From Desulforamulus ferrireducens (GTDB taxonomy: Bacteria > Bacillota > Desulfotomaculia > Desulfotomaculales > Desulfotomaculaceae), in contig NZ_CP019698.1 of the NCBI RefSeq assembly GCF_002005145.1, positions 1,302,001 to 1,366,000 of the forward strand: a stretch of DNA of 64,000 bases, read 5' to 3'. A program made the translations under genes and the position numbers. Shown piece after piece: positions 1 to 7,723 of the stretch. Numbering within the stretch: the first letter of the stretch is position 1; each line of letters starts with the position of its first letter. Below the pieces are notes generated by a model. That model made no database searches. It was not told the origin of the DNA and worked only from the letters and a program-made list of their open reading frames with translations.

Positions 1-9
1 GGGCAGGTT

Positions 10-1281
10 ATGGCAATATACGATAATATGCAAGCAATGGAAGAAGAAATTATTAAATGTATGAAATGCGGTAACTGCCAGGCTGTCTGTCCGGTTTATA
101 AAGAGGTTTCCACCGAATCAGGGGTAGCCAGAGGTAAGATACAATTGGCTGCCAAAATTCTCAGGGGAGAAGCAAAATATACACCGGAATTATATAAAAA
201 ATTTGACCTCTGTTTGCAATGTCAGGCCTGCAGTGCTAACTGTCCCTGCGGTGTTAAAGCCCATAAAATTATTATGGCAGCAAGGGCTGAACTAACCAGA
301 CAGGATATGTTGCCCTTTGCTAAAAAGGCTGCCTTTAATGTTTTGCGCAGACCGGCATTGTTTGACTTTGGTTTACGCCTTGGTAGTACCTTCCAGAGTT
401 TAGCCTTCAAGAAAAATGACACCGGCATGAGCCCGCGCTTTCCCATTGGTTTAGAAATGCGTCGGGTGATACCTGCACTGGCAGATAAACCGCTGCGGTC
501 TGAACTTCCTGAGGTAAATGCGGTGGCTAACGCCAAAAGAAAGGTAGCTTTCTTTACTGGCTGTGTTACTAATTACATTTATACCAATGTGGGCAAAGCG
601 GTGGTGGAAGTGCTTAACCACAACGGAGTGGATGTAATTATTCCTAAGGAGCAGCATTGCTGTGGGGCTCCAGCCACCATTAACGGTGATATAGAGACAG
701 GTAAAGCCATGGCTAAATCCCATGTGGATATTTTCAGCAAACTTGATGTAGAAGCCATTATTACCGTTTGTGGTACTTGTGGTGGTACCTTTGAACAAAA
801 ATATCTGGAATTACTGGCAGATGATCCGGTCTATGCAGAAAAAGCCAAGGTCGTGGCCAGTAAAATTCGTGACATTGCCGAATATCTTGTGGATGAATTG
901 CAGGTAGATTTTAGTCAGCTGGGTAACGTACCCATTACCTTTACCTACCATGAACCCTGTCATATTGGCAGAGGCATGGGACTAACCCGTCAACCTCTGG
1001 AGATGCTGACTAAACTTCCGGGGATCACCTATAAGCCCATGTCGCAACCTAACCGTTGCTGCGGTGGGGCAGGATCCTTTAGTCTAACTAACTATGATGT
1101 TTCTTACGGGATTCTTCAGAAAAAGATAGACGATATCCAAAGTACCAATGCCAATGTAGTGGTTACCGGCTGCGGTTCCTGCCGTATGCAGCTTGAGGAT
1201 GGTTTAGCCCAGGGCAAACTGCCGCATAAAGTAATGCACGTCATAGAAGTGGTTCAGCAGGCTTACCGTAACGCTAAGTAA
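10..1281 (+). CDS. glcF: (Fe-S)-binding protein, glycolate oxidase iron-sulfur subunit (GlcF)-like
   Basis: A 423-aa electron-transfer subunit that would pass electrons from an FAD 2-hydroxyacid dehydrogenase (GlcD/lactate dehydrogenase type) to the membrane or another carrier. Two ferredoxin [4Fe-4S] motifs lie at the N-terminus (CMKCGNCQAVCP near residue 17, CLQCQACSANCPCG near 69). Two CCG/DUF224 cysteine clusters follow (CCGAPATING near 218, CHIGRG...NRCCGGAGSF near 317-353), and a late CGSC lies near 391. This is the usual order for GlcF/COG0247. The ATG at 10 leaves only 9 bases of visible upstream DNA, so an operon partner such as glcD would lie outside the window. A strong terminator follows. 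The exact substrate cannot be read from this subunit; lactate or glycolate are the usual options. Confidence 0.85.
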   Translation: MAIYDNMQAMEEEIIKCMKCGNCQAVCPVYKEVSTESGVARGKIQLAAKILRGEAKYTPELYKKFDLCLQCQACSANCPCGVKAHKIIMAARAELTRQDMLPFAKKAAFNVLRRPALFDFGLRLGSTFQSLAFKKNDTGMSPRFPIGLEMRRVIPALADKPLRSELPEVNAVANAKRKVAFFTGCVTNYIYTNVGKAVVEVLNHNGVDVIIPKEQHCCGAPATINGDIETGKAMAKSHVDIFSKLDVEAIITVCGTCGGTFEQKYLELLADDPVYAEKAKVVASKIRDIAEYLVDELQVDFSQLGNVPITFTYHEPCHIGRGMGLTRQPLEMLTKLPGITYKPMSQPNRCCGGAGSFSLTNYDVSYGILQKKIDDIQSTNANVVVTGCGSCRMQLEDGLAQGKLPHKVMHVIEVVQQAYRNAK

Positions 1282-1296
1282 GGATAATTTAGTAAG

Positions 1297-1337
1297 GGGA
1301 GCGTCCATCACTACGGTGAGGTGACGCTCCCTTTTTT
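1297..1337 (+). terminator. Intrinsic terminator after the GlcF-like gene
   Basis: A perfect 9-bp stem, GGGAGCGTC (1297-1305) with GACGCTCCC (1323-1331), is followed by six T. The loop contains an ACTACGGT core that recurs in other terminators here (34166, similar at 39914). Confidence 0.9.
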
Positions 1338-1987
1338 GTGGCTGTCAGTCAGCGGCCTTAGATTTAAGGCTTTAGGCTAATGTTTTACAACAACATTTAA
1401 TTTATGCATTACTTTTTGGCGAACCTTGCCAGCATGCCTGGAATACTATGTAAAGTCATGGTTTAGTGCAGGTAATGAGACTAGGAAAAACGGTTACTAC
1501 TGTCACAAAATTTTTGTTGAAAAATTTATTTTAGAAAAAGAGAAACCAAGCAGGAAGATCACCTTATACGTCGAATAATAATCGATTGTCTGCCAAATAA
1601 GGCTCAGGAGTAAGGAATTCCTGAGGAAAATCTAAGGAAATGTTAAACCAGTTAGGTCGGTTAGAGGTAGGGATACAACGGCGTTTCTACCACTGCTAAA
1701 AAGGCAGAACCGGCATTGGCCTAAACGCGCAGCTATTCCCCAGGCCATTGGCAGGGCGGGCCAGGATGGTTTAACCTTTCGGAGAAGCACCGTTGTGTAC
1801 TCCACTCCTTGGGAATTGCCAGAGAGTATGACAGTAGAAAAACGGTAAAAAGGCAGAGCCATCGTAAACCCTTTGGTAGGGAAGCATTATCCTGTTGCCA
1901 CTGTGGTTGATGGTCAAAAAATTCGGGGGTGTTATAACGAAACACAACTTGCCTGACCAAAGTCAGGCCACGGGAGGAGAATGAAAG
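1338..1987 (+). other. 650-bp gene-free region with a possible structured leader
   Basis: No credible ORF. Just after the terminator, 1350-1382 contains the degenerate GGCC/TTAGGCTTTAGGC repeat seen at other intergenic sites. From 1642 to 1775 a stretch is closed by GTTAAACC/GGTTTAAC and holds inner complementary pairs (GGTAG/CTACC, CTGC/GCAG, GGCC/GGCC). The phrase TAAAAAGGCAGA occurs twice (about 1697 and 1844). A perfect 7-bp hairpin, GCCTGAC-caaa-GTCAGGC (1951-1968), sits directly before the permease ribosome-binding site. I tested it by eye against lysine, T-box, c-di-AMP, glycine and SAM motifs and found no match. Confidence 0.4.
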
Positions 1988-3430
1988 ATGTCAGTAAGAG
2001 AGAGCAATTTATCACCGGGTGTACCGACCACCGGAGATGGACTGCAAAGGGGACTTAAATCCAGGCACCTGCAACTGATAGCCTTAGGAGGTATTATCGG
2101 CAGCGGGTATTTTCTTGGCACCGGATATGTAATTGATTCTGCAGGTCCGGCTGCTACACTAGCCTATCTTCTAGGCGGCTTAATTGTACTGTGTGTTATG
2201 TTGTGTATGGGTGAGCTGGCCGTTGCTATCCCCATTTCTAGTTCCTTTGTTACCTATGCTAATGATTTTATTTCACCCACCTGGGCTTGTGGTATGGGGT
2301 GGTCCTATTGGTTAACCTGGGTGTTTTATGTACCGGCTGAAATGATTGCAGCAGGTATTATTATGAATAACTTTTTTCCGGCTGTAGACACGTTATATTG
2401 GGCCATTGGGTTTGGTTTAATCATCACCATTATTAATCTGTCCTACGTTGGTACCTTCGGGGAAATGGAGTTTTGGCTGGCTATTATTAAGATTATGGCC
2501 ATTATCATGTTTGTGGTGCTGGCAGTTCTGATTTTCCTGGGTGTTATCGGAGCGGAAGGATTTAAAGGTACCACCTATTTGACCGGGGACGGAGGTTTTG
2601 CCCCTAAAGGTTCTTGGGCGATACTTTTAACCATGGTGATAATTTTGGTTAATTTCCAAGGCTCGGAAATAATTGGTTTAGCTGCCGGCGAAAGTAAAGA
2701 GCCGGAAAAAACCATTCCTACAGCCATTAAGCATGTAACATGGCGTATTATTGCTCTCTATATTGTTCCACTGTTTTTATTGGTAAGTATTTTCCCTTGG
2801 GGCAAAGCAGGCTTGGAGGAAAGTGTTTTTGCGGCTGCGCTTAATTCCTATGGCTTTAAGTGGGCTGGCGGATTGTTCTCCTTTGTGGTACTGACGGCTG
2901 CCATATCTTGCTCCAATTCCGGTCTCTATGGCTGTACCAGAGCGGTATATGCCTTGGCCCGGGAAGGAATGGCACCTAGGTTTTTAGGCAAGTTAAATAA
3001 AAATGGCGTTCCTCAAAATGCTACCTTGCTTTCCATTGCCGGTTGCTGGATCTGTGTGCTGGCTTATACCTTTGATACCAGCGAGATAGTATTCACCTAT
3101 CTGCTGGCCCTGTCTGGCTTTTCCGGGGCCATTGCTTGGATTTCCATTTGTTGGTCCCAACTTAATTTTCGCCGTAAGCTAGAAAGGGAAGGTTTTGATA
3201 TCAGTACACTTAAATATCGTACTCCCTTTTTCCCTTATCTCACCCATTTTGCCATTTGGGTTCAAGTGGCTTGCTTAGCGGTTATTGCCTTTAACCCGGA
3301 TCTTCGCATATCCGTATATATTGGCTTACCTCTCCTGCTTTTGCCCATGGCCTGGTATAAGCTGTGGGGTTATAAGTTAAAGCCGGGGACGGTAAATAGA
3401 ATTAAGTACGAAGATGTGTTTGTTAAATAG
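1988..3430 (+). CDS. APC-superfamily amino acid permease
   Basis: A 480-aa integral membrane secondary transporter of the amino acid-polyamine-organocation family. It opens with the family signature (LIALGGIIGSGYFLGTG near residues 30-46), has about 12 hydrophobic segments, and carries the TM6-type VNFQGSEIIGLAAGE motif near residue 220 with conserved Glu residues. It most resembles the AAT group (LysP/CycA/AnsP-like), but specificity cannot be assigned. The ATG at 1988 follows GGGAGGAG (1972-1979) at good spacing; an earlier ATG at 1981 is out of frame. The gene is monocistronic, bounded by its own terminator, and preceded by a long possibly structured leader that suggests RNA-level control. 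Confidence 0.88.
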   Translation: MSVRESNLSPGVPTTGDGLQRGLKSRHLQLIALGGIIGSGYFLGTGYVIDSAGPAATLAYLLGGLIVLCVMLCMGELAVAIPISSSFVTYANDFISPTWACGMGWSYWLTWVFYVPAEMIAAGIIMNNFFPAVDTLYWAIGFGLIITIINLSYVGTFGEMEFWLAIIKIMAIIMFVVLAVLIFLGVIGAEGFKGTTYLTGDGGFAPKGSWAILLTMVIILVNFQGSEIIGLAAGESKEPEKTIPTAIKHVTWRIIALYIVPLFLLVSIFPWGKAGLEESVFAAALNSYGFKWAGGLFSFVVLTAAISCSNSGLYGCTRAVYALAREGMAPRFLGKLNKNGVPQNATLLSIAGCWICVLAYTFDTSEIVFTYLLALSGFSGAIAWISICWSQLNFRRKLEREGFDISTLKYRTPFFPYLTHFAIWVQVACLAVIAFNPDLRISVYIGLPLLLLPMAWYKLWGYKLKPGTVNRIKYEDVFVK

Positions 3431-3433
3431 TGC

Positions 3434-3463
3434 AAAACCGCCCAGCTAATGCTGGGCGGTTTT
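3434..3463 (+). terminator. Intrinsic terminator after the amino acid permease
   Basis: A perfect 13-bp hairpin, AAAACCGCCCAGC-taat-GCTGGGCGGTTTT, ending in a T run. Confidence 0.92.
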
Positions 3464-3617
3464 AACTTTCCTAAATTGACCATTTGGTAGTTATTTTAAG
3501 AATATTACATAAAGATCTCTGATCGCTCAGTTACTTGCAGGAGAGAAGAAATTAGATAGTATATGTATGTTTGTCAGATATCATTAAAAATATTACTATA
3601 AATAGCGTAATAGCACA

Positions 3618-3631
3618 GTGACGCAGGTCAC
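3618..3631. promoter_or_regulatory. Candidate CRP/FNR-family operator upstream of the CAP-domain gene
   Basis: GTGA-cgcagg-TCAC is a perfect GTGA-N6-TCAC dyad (flanks AGTGA..TCACAA), the form bound by CRP/FNR/HcpR-type regulators. It lies 20 bp before the start codon and downstream of an AT-rich stretch that could hold the promoter, so it would act by repression if real. It is weaker than the TTGTGA-N6-TCACAA site at 9408. Confidence 0.35.
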
Positions 3632-3650
3632 AAAGTGAAAGGAGTAATTT

Positions 3651-4469
3651 ATGAAGAAAATTATTTGCAATGTAACTGGCATAATTGTAGGAACCTTTGT
3701 TTTTGCCTTGGCCATGATAGCACCGGGAATGGACTCTGCGGCGGCAGCCACCAATTACTATGGTAGCTACCAACCCGATTACAGTAAATATTCCACTACT
3801 ACCACTACCACAGGAAATACCACCAATTACAGCCAGTATTCCACTGGTACAACTACTACAGGAAATACCACCGATTACAGTAAGTATTCCACTACTTCCA
3901 CAGGAAATACCACTGTCTATAACAATAAAGACTATATACCGAACTATAGCAACTACCAAAATATGACAACCAATACAACTACACAGCCGACCCAACCGGC
4001 ACAGCCGACTCAACCCACTCAGCCAGCTCCCAGTCAGCCGACAACCACTCAACCGACAACACCTACAACCACTCAGCCCAACAATGTTAGTGTATCGGAC
4101 GAGCAGGCCATGATTGATTTAATTAACCAGGAACGCAAGGCAGCAGGATTGCAGCCTTTATCATATGATGAAGCATTGACAGAGCAAGCTCGCTTAAAAG
4201 CGCAAGATATGATTAGCAACAATTATTTTGGTCATACTTCCCCCACTTATGGTACTCCCTTTGAACAAATGAAGAGTGCCGGTATTTCCTACCGTTATGC
4301 GGGGGAAAATTTGGCTGGGGCTCCGGACGTCAATACCGCCCATCAAAACCTTATGAATTCACCCACTCATAAGGCCAACATTCTTAAGGAAGAGTACACA
4401 AAAGTTGGTGTTGGTGTAATTAACGGCGGTCCCTATGGCAAAATGTATGTTCAAATGTATAATGGTTAA
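3651..4469 (+). CDS. Secreted CAP-domain (SCP/YkwD-like) protein with T/Q/P-rich linker
   Basis: A 272-aa exported protein. An N-terminal signal peptide (positive MKK, hydrophobic core, cleavage probably after an Ala run near residue 33) is followed by three degenerate Thr-rich repeats of the YSKYSTTTTTTGNTT kind (about 40-90) and a Gln/Pro/Thr linker (about 105-150). A C-terminal CAP domain starts near residue 153 and includes LINQERKAAGLQPL, FGHTSP and AGENLAGAP. CAP proteins of spore formers (YkwD family) are typically cell-wall or spore associated, but enzymatic function is generally unknown. The ATG follows GAAAGGAG. The low-complexity middle looks like a wall-spanning stalk. Confidence 0.85.
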   Translation: MKKIICNVTGIIVGTFVFALAMIAPGMDSAAAATNYYGSYQPDYSKYSTTTTTTGNTTNYSQYSTGTTTTGNTTDYSKYSTTSTGNTTVYNNKDYIPNYSNYQNMTTNTTTQPTQPAQPTQPTQPAPSQPTTTQPTTPTTTQPNNVSVSDEQAMIDLINQERKAAGLQPLSYDEALTEQARLKAQDMISNNYFGHTSPTYGTPFEQMKSAGISYRYAGENLAGAPDVNTAHQNLMNSPTHKANILKEEYTKVGVGVINGGPYGKMYVQMYNG

Positions 4470-4477
4470 TAAATTAA

Positions 4478-4512
4478 GTGAGCTACCCCACTTGCGGGTA
4501 GCTCACTTTTTC
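4478..4512. terminator. Bidirectional terminator between the CAP gene and the ABC ATPase gene
   Basis: A perfect 11-bp stem, GTGAGCTACCC/GGGTAGCTCAC (4478-4488/4496-4506), has TTTTT on the plus side. Its left arm overlaps the last codons of the convergent ATPase gene. Confidence 0.85.
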
Positions 4513-5241
4513 GTAGTTTCTTAATATACTGCTTAAAAACTCTCTGGTACGCGGATGGCGTGGGTTAGTGAAAATTTGTTCTGGCACACCCATTTCTACA
4601 ATTTTTCCTTCATCCATAAAAATGACACGATCGGCAACTTCTCGTGCAAAGCCCATTTCATGGGTTACGATAATCATGGTCATACCTTCCGCTGCCAGGT
4701 TCCTAATTACTGAAAGAACTTCCCCTACCAGCTCAGGATCTAAGGCACTGGTGGGCTCATCGAATAACATTAATTTTGGTTTCATGGCCAGTGCACGGGC
4801 GATGGCCACCCTTTGTTGCTGCCCACCGGAGAGTTGGCTGGGGAAATTCTCTGCTTTGTCAGCCAGACCAACCTTAGCCAGCAATTCTTCTGCCAGGTCC
4901 CTTGCTTCGTGTTTGGATTTACCTAGCACAGTAATTGGACCTTCCATGACATTTTGCAGAACGGTCATGTGGGGGAAGAGGTTAAAACGTTGAAAAACCA
5001 TACCGATTTGACTTCTTAATTGACAAAGTTCCTTGCCCTTGACAGATACTGTTTTATTTTCAAACATCACCAGGCCGTCATCGATGGATTCCAGATGGTT
5101 AATACAACGGAGGAAAGTGCTCTTACCGGAACCACTGGGTCCGATAATAACCACTACTTCACCCTGTTTTACCTCTAGGTTGATTCCTTTCAGTACCTTT
5201 AGTTTGCCAAAGTTCTTCTGTACATTCTGAGCCTTGACCAA
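4483..5241 (-). CDS. Polar amino acid ABC transporter ATP-binding protein (GlnQ/HisP type)
   Basis: A 252-aa cytoplasmic ATPase that powers amino-acid import. It has Walker [14 protein letters not shown]-loop [11 protein letters not shown], signature [15 protein letters not shown], Walker [15 protein letters not shown] and switch His in [10 protein letters not shown], all in the expected order, and the usual length for the GlnQ family. The longest frame begins at 5265. AAGGAGGGG lies just before a TTG at 5241-5239, however, giving [12 protein letters not shown], which fits the family N-terminus, so I choose that start. It is the last gene of the leftward operon with the permease and binding protein. 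Confidence 0.9.
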   Translation of the reverse strand: MVKAQNVQKNFGKLKVLKGINLEVKQGEVVVIIGPSGSGKSTFLRCINHLESIDDGLVMFENKTVSVKGKELCQLRSQIGMVFQRFNLFPHMTVLQNVMEGPITVLGKSKHEARDLAEELLAKVGLADKAENFPSQLSGGQQQRVAIARALAMKPKLMLFDEPTSALDPELVGEVLSVIRNLAAEGMTMIIVTHEMGFAREVADRVIFMDEGKIVEMGVPEQIFTNPRHPRTREFLSSILRNYEKVSYPQVG

Positions 5242-5254
5242 AAGAAACCCCTCC

Positions 5255-5926
5255 TTAGTCACCATCTGAAATGGCTAATCGTTTTTCCACTCGGTTAAAT
5301 ACGGCCGTGAAGAAGGTTGTCATAATTAAATAAATAACACCCGCGGTAAGAAAACTCTCCACCGGTTTAAAGTAGGTGGCATTTTTAAGTTGGGCTGCCC
5401 TAAGCAGTTCGGTCATGGTGATGACGGATACCAGGGCACTATCCTTCATTAGATTGATGAATTCATTACCCATGGGTGGTAGCAAGCGGCGGTAAGCCTG
5501 GGGCAGGATAACCCGCCGCATAGCCTGACTGTAAGACATACCTAAGGAAATAGCCGCTTCCATTTGTCCCTTGTCAATGGAGAGGATACCAGCCCGGATA
5601 ATCTCAGCAATATAGGCGCCGCCGCAAATGGAGAGGCCTATAATACCCACAGTATATTCCGGTAAAACAATACCCACAAAGGGGAGTCCATAATAGAGGA
5701 ACATTAGTTGAAGGAGCAGGGGGATACCCCGGATAATCCAGGTGTATATGCCCCCCATCCATCTTAAAATCTTAATACGGGAAATCTTGGCTAAGGCGAC
5801 AAACAAACCAATTAGGGTACCGAATATAATGGCGAAGAATGTTAGCTTGATGGTCATGACAGCTCCCATTAACAAATCCGGGAGAATCTGTATTACAAAA
5901 TTTATGTCTATGGACCCTGATTGCAT
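5255..5926 (-). CDS. Polar amino acid ABC transporter permease (HisM/GlnP type)
   Basis: A 223-aa inner-membrane permease with about five transmembrane segments. The cytoplasmic EAA loop is visible as [43 protein letters not shown] (described in pieces: [16 protein letters not shown] near 123, then the LLPP and NEFINLMK motifs). This matches the His/Glu/Gln/Arg-type importer family, which usually works as a homodimer when only one permease gene is present, as here. It sits between the binding protein (41 bp gap) and the ATPase (about 13 bp gap) in one operon. Confidence 0.9.
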   Translation of the reverse strand: MQSGSIDINFVIQILPDLLMGAVMTIKLTFFAIIFGTLIGLFVALAKISRIKILRWMGGIYTWIIRGIPLLLQLMFLYYGLPFVGIVLPEYTVGIIGLSICGGAYIAEIIRAGILSIDKGQMEAAISLGMSYSQAMRRVILPQAYRRLLPPMGNEFINLMKDSALVSVITMTELLRAAQLKNATYFKPVESFLTAGVIYLIMTTFFTAVFNRVEKRLAISDGD

Positions 5927-5967
5927 TTTGTCACCAACCTTGGAAGAATTATTGCTAAGCTAATAGT

Positions 5968-6798
5968 TTATTCAGCTTTGGTGGTAATGTCTTTGTTAAA
6001 CCACTTTTGAGAGATGCTGGTTAAAGTACCATCCTTTTGCATTTCGGCAATGATTTCGTCAAGGGCTGCTTTCAGTTCTGTGTCAGCCTTGCGGATACCG
6101 ATGGCCATAGGTTCCTGAGTTAACTGTTCGCCGACAATCTCAAAGGTATCGGCACGCTTGCTGAGGTAGTGGCCTGCAGTCATAGCATCAACCACAACCA
6201 CTTCGGTACGTCCAATTTGTAAGTCATTAAAGGCTTCGGGATAGGTTTTGTATAATTTGGCTTCCAGACCCATTTTCTTGCAGGCTTCTTCACCGGAGCT
6301 GCCGGCTTGGGTACCTACGGCTTTACCTTTTAAATCTTCAGCAGTGTTAAAACCGGTGGTACCTTTTTTAACTACCATCACTAAGCCGTCATTGATATAA
6401 GGAGTAGAGAAATTAATGGATTTCTTACGTTCTTCGGTAACAGTCATACCACTAATTATAACATCAAAACGCTTGGAGTCCAGTGCCAGAATCACACCAT
6501 CCCATTGGGTGGGTTGCCATTCAATTTTTACACCCAGACGTTTACCGATTTCTTCAGTCATATCGATGTCAAAGCCTACCAGATTGTTTTGCTCATCGCG
6601 GTAGCCCATGGGAGCAAAGGTATCATCCAAGCCAACTACCATGACACCCTTTTCCTTAATCAATTCCAGGGTGTTTTTCTCTGCCTGTTGTGCAGGTTCC
6701 GGGGTAGCGGCTTTCTCCTTTTCCCCGCCACCGCAGCCAACGGCTAACAGAGCCAATGTTACCAGCAGAATAACCATTAACAAACCTTTCTTTTTCAC
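5968..6798 (-). CDS. Polar amino acid ABC transporter substrate-binding lipoprotein
   Basis: A 276-aa family-3 solute-binding protein. The lipobox LLAVGC places the lipidated Cys near residue 22, followed by a Gly/Glu/Lys linker. The bilobed domain starts with LIKEKGVMVVGLDDTFAPMGY and includes LVGFDIDMTEEIGKRLG and the hinge motif SGMTVTEERKKSINFSTPY. The start is GTG (6798-6796) with GGGAGGAG upstream. It is the first gene of the leftward three-gene importer operon. The ligand is an amino acid but not determinable; the msrA gene read in the other direction makes a sulfur amino acid possible, which is only a guess. Confidence 0.9.
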   Translation of the reverse strand: MKKKGLLMVILLVTLALLAVGCGGGEKEKAATPEPAQQAEKNTLELIKEKGVMVVGLDDTFAPMGYRDEQNNLVGFDIDMTEEIGKRLGVKIEWQPTQWDGVILALDSKRFDVIISGMTVTEERKKSINFSTPYINDGLVMVVKKGTTGFNTAEDLKGKAVGTQAGSSGEEACKKMGLEAKLYKTYPEAFNDLQIGRTEVVVVDAMTAGHYLSKRADTFEIVGEQLTQEPMAIGIRKADTELKAALDEIIAEMQKDGTLTSISQKWFNKDITTKAE

Positions 6799-6900
6799 TT
6801 GACCATTCTCCTCCCAGTATGTATTAAATCAATATCTCTTTGATATTTTAACTAACTAAAGTAAAAACGTCAAGAGAGAATATGTCTAGGGTATAAATAA

Positions 6901-6915
6901 ATATCCCATGGGTAT
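6901..6915. promoter_or_regulatory. Candidate palindromic operator between the ABC operon and msrA
   Basis: ATATCCCATGGGTAT is a near-perfect dyad in the 176-bp divergent region. Extra GGGTAT half-sites lie nearby (about 6889 and 6928). The regulator is unknown; spacing between half-sites suggests a dimeric repressor shared by both directions. Confidence 0.3.
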
Positions 6916-6974
6916 TATCAAAAATGGGGTATAACTATAGGTGCGAAGATGAATTATCTAAGGGGGTGATAAAT

Positions 6975-7658
6975 ATGTTCACAGCTAAAAAAATAGACAT
7001 ACCACCCATTGATCAACATATTCCTGTGAACTTACAAACCGCAACCTTTGCTCTGGGGTGATTTTGGGGTCCGGATGCCCAGTTTGGGGTATTATCAGGT
7101 GTTATTCGAACCAGAGTAGGCTACGCCGGCGGTACCAAGGAGAATCCTACCTATCGCGACTTGGGGGATCATACGGAAACCCTACAGATAGATTATGATC
7201 CAAATGAAATCTCCTATGAGCAATTATTAGATATATTTTGGCAATCTCACAACCCGGAGAGCCGGCCATGGTCTACTCAATATATGTCCATCATATTTTA
7301 TCATAACGAAGAACAAGCCAAGCTTGCCCAAAGATATAAGGAATTTGAGGAAGAGAGATTGGGTAAGAAAATTTACACCGAAATCAGGCCCTATGACAAA
7401 TTTTATTTGGCGGAAGACTATCACCAAAAATACTACCTGCAGTTACAAAAGGATCTATTAAAGGAATATATCCGGCTTTATCCCAAAACCATTGATTTTA
7501 TTAACTCCACTTCCGCTGCCCGGGTAAATGGCTATGTGAGAGGGGAGGGAACACTGGCAAATTTGGTAAATGAGATCGAATCATACGGTCTGTCTGAAAA
7601 GGGAAGGCGTCGGCTAGTGGAGATTGTCAAGAGTTACGGGAGAAACAAGGAGCAGTAG
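6975..7658 (+). CDS. msrA: Selenoprotein peptide methionine sulfoxide reductase A (in-frame UGA = Sec29)
   Basis: Reduces methionine-S-sulfoxide in proteins. The frame opens at ATG 6975 (AGGGGGTGAT upstream) and is interrupted only by TGA at 7059-7061. That TGA falls exactly where the catalytic Cys of the MsrA signature belongs: ALG-U-FWGPD in place of GCFWG. Downstream come the family motifs VGYAGGTKENPTY, HTETLQIDYDP, IFWQSHNP and the STQYMSIIFY core. Total 227 aa. I see no Cys at all in the rest of the protein, so there is no classic resolving Cys; thioredoxin or another thiol would have to recycle the selenenic acid directly. A small hairpin (TTGGG 7064-7068 / CCCAG 7078-7082, 9-nt loop) starts two bases after UGA and may be the bacterial SECIS. 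Annotation that treats TGA as stop would wrongly start at TTG 7161. Confidence 0.9.
7059..7082 (+). promoter_or_regulatory. Recoded UGA and candidate bacterial SECIS hairpin in msrA
   Basis: UGA at 7059-7061 is followed by stem TTGGG/CCCAG (7064-7068/7078-7082) with loop GTCCGGATG. Bacterial SECIS elements sit immediately 3' of the Sec codon inside the coding region. The pairing is seen in the sequence; SelB recognition is inferred. Confidence 0.55.
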
Positions 7659-7686
7659 ACCTTTGTCAGAACGGGATAAATACATT

Positions 7687-7719
7687 AGGGATTGTCGCCA
7701 GATAGTAGCGACAATCCCT
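7687..7719. terminator. Bidirectional terminator between msrA and thrC
   Basis: A perfect 12-bp stem AGGGATTGTCGC/GCGACAATCCCT. It has the TGTCGC core shared by many terminators in this window. It lies between convergent genes. Confidence 0.8.
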
Positions 7720-7723
7720 ATTC

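Noticed and set aside
1640-1980. Lysine, T-box, c-di-AMP, glycine or SAM riboswitch before the amino acid permease
   Set aside because: None of the diagnostic conserved blocks (for example the T-box GGGTGG-ACCGCG or the lysine GAGG...AGTA core) could be found.
3552-4052. A Cys/Gly/Ile-rich minus-strand frame opposite the CAP-domain gene
   Set aside because: It mirrors the Thr-rich repeats of the real gene; no start signal and implausible composition.
7161-7658. A 165-aa protein starting at TTG 7161
   Set aside because: It is the C-terminal part of selenoprotein MsrA; the true start is ATG 6975 with UGA read as selenocysteine.
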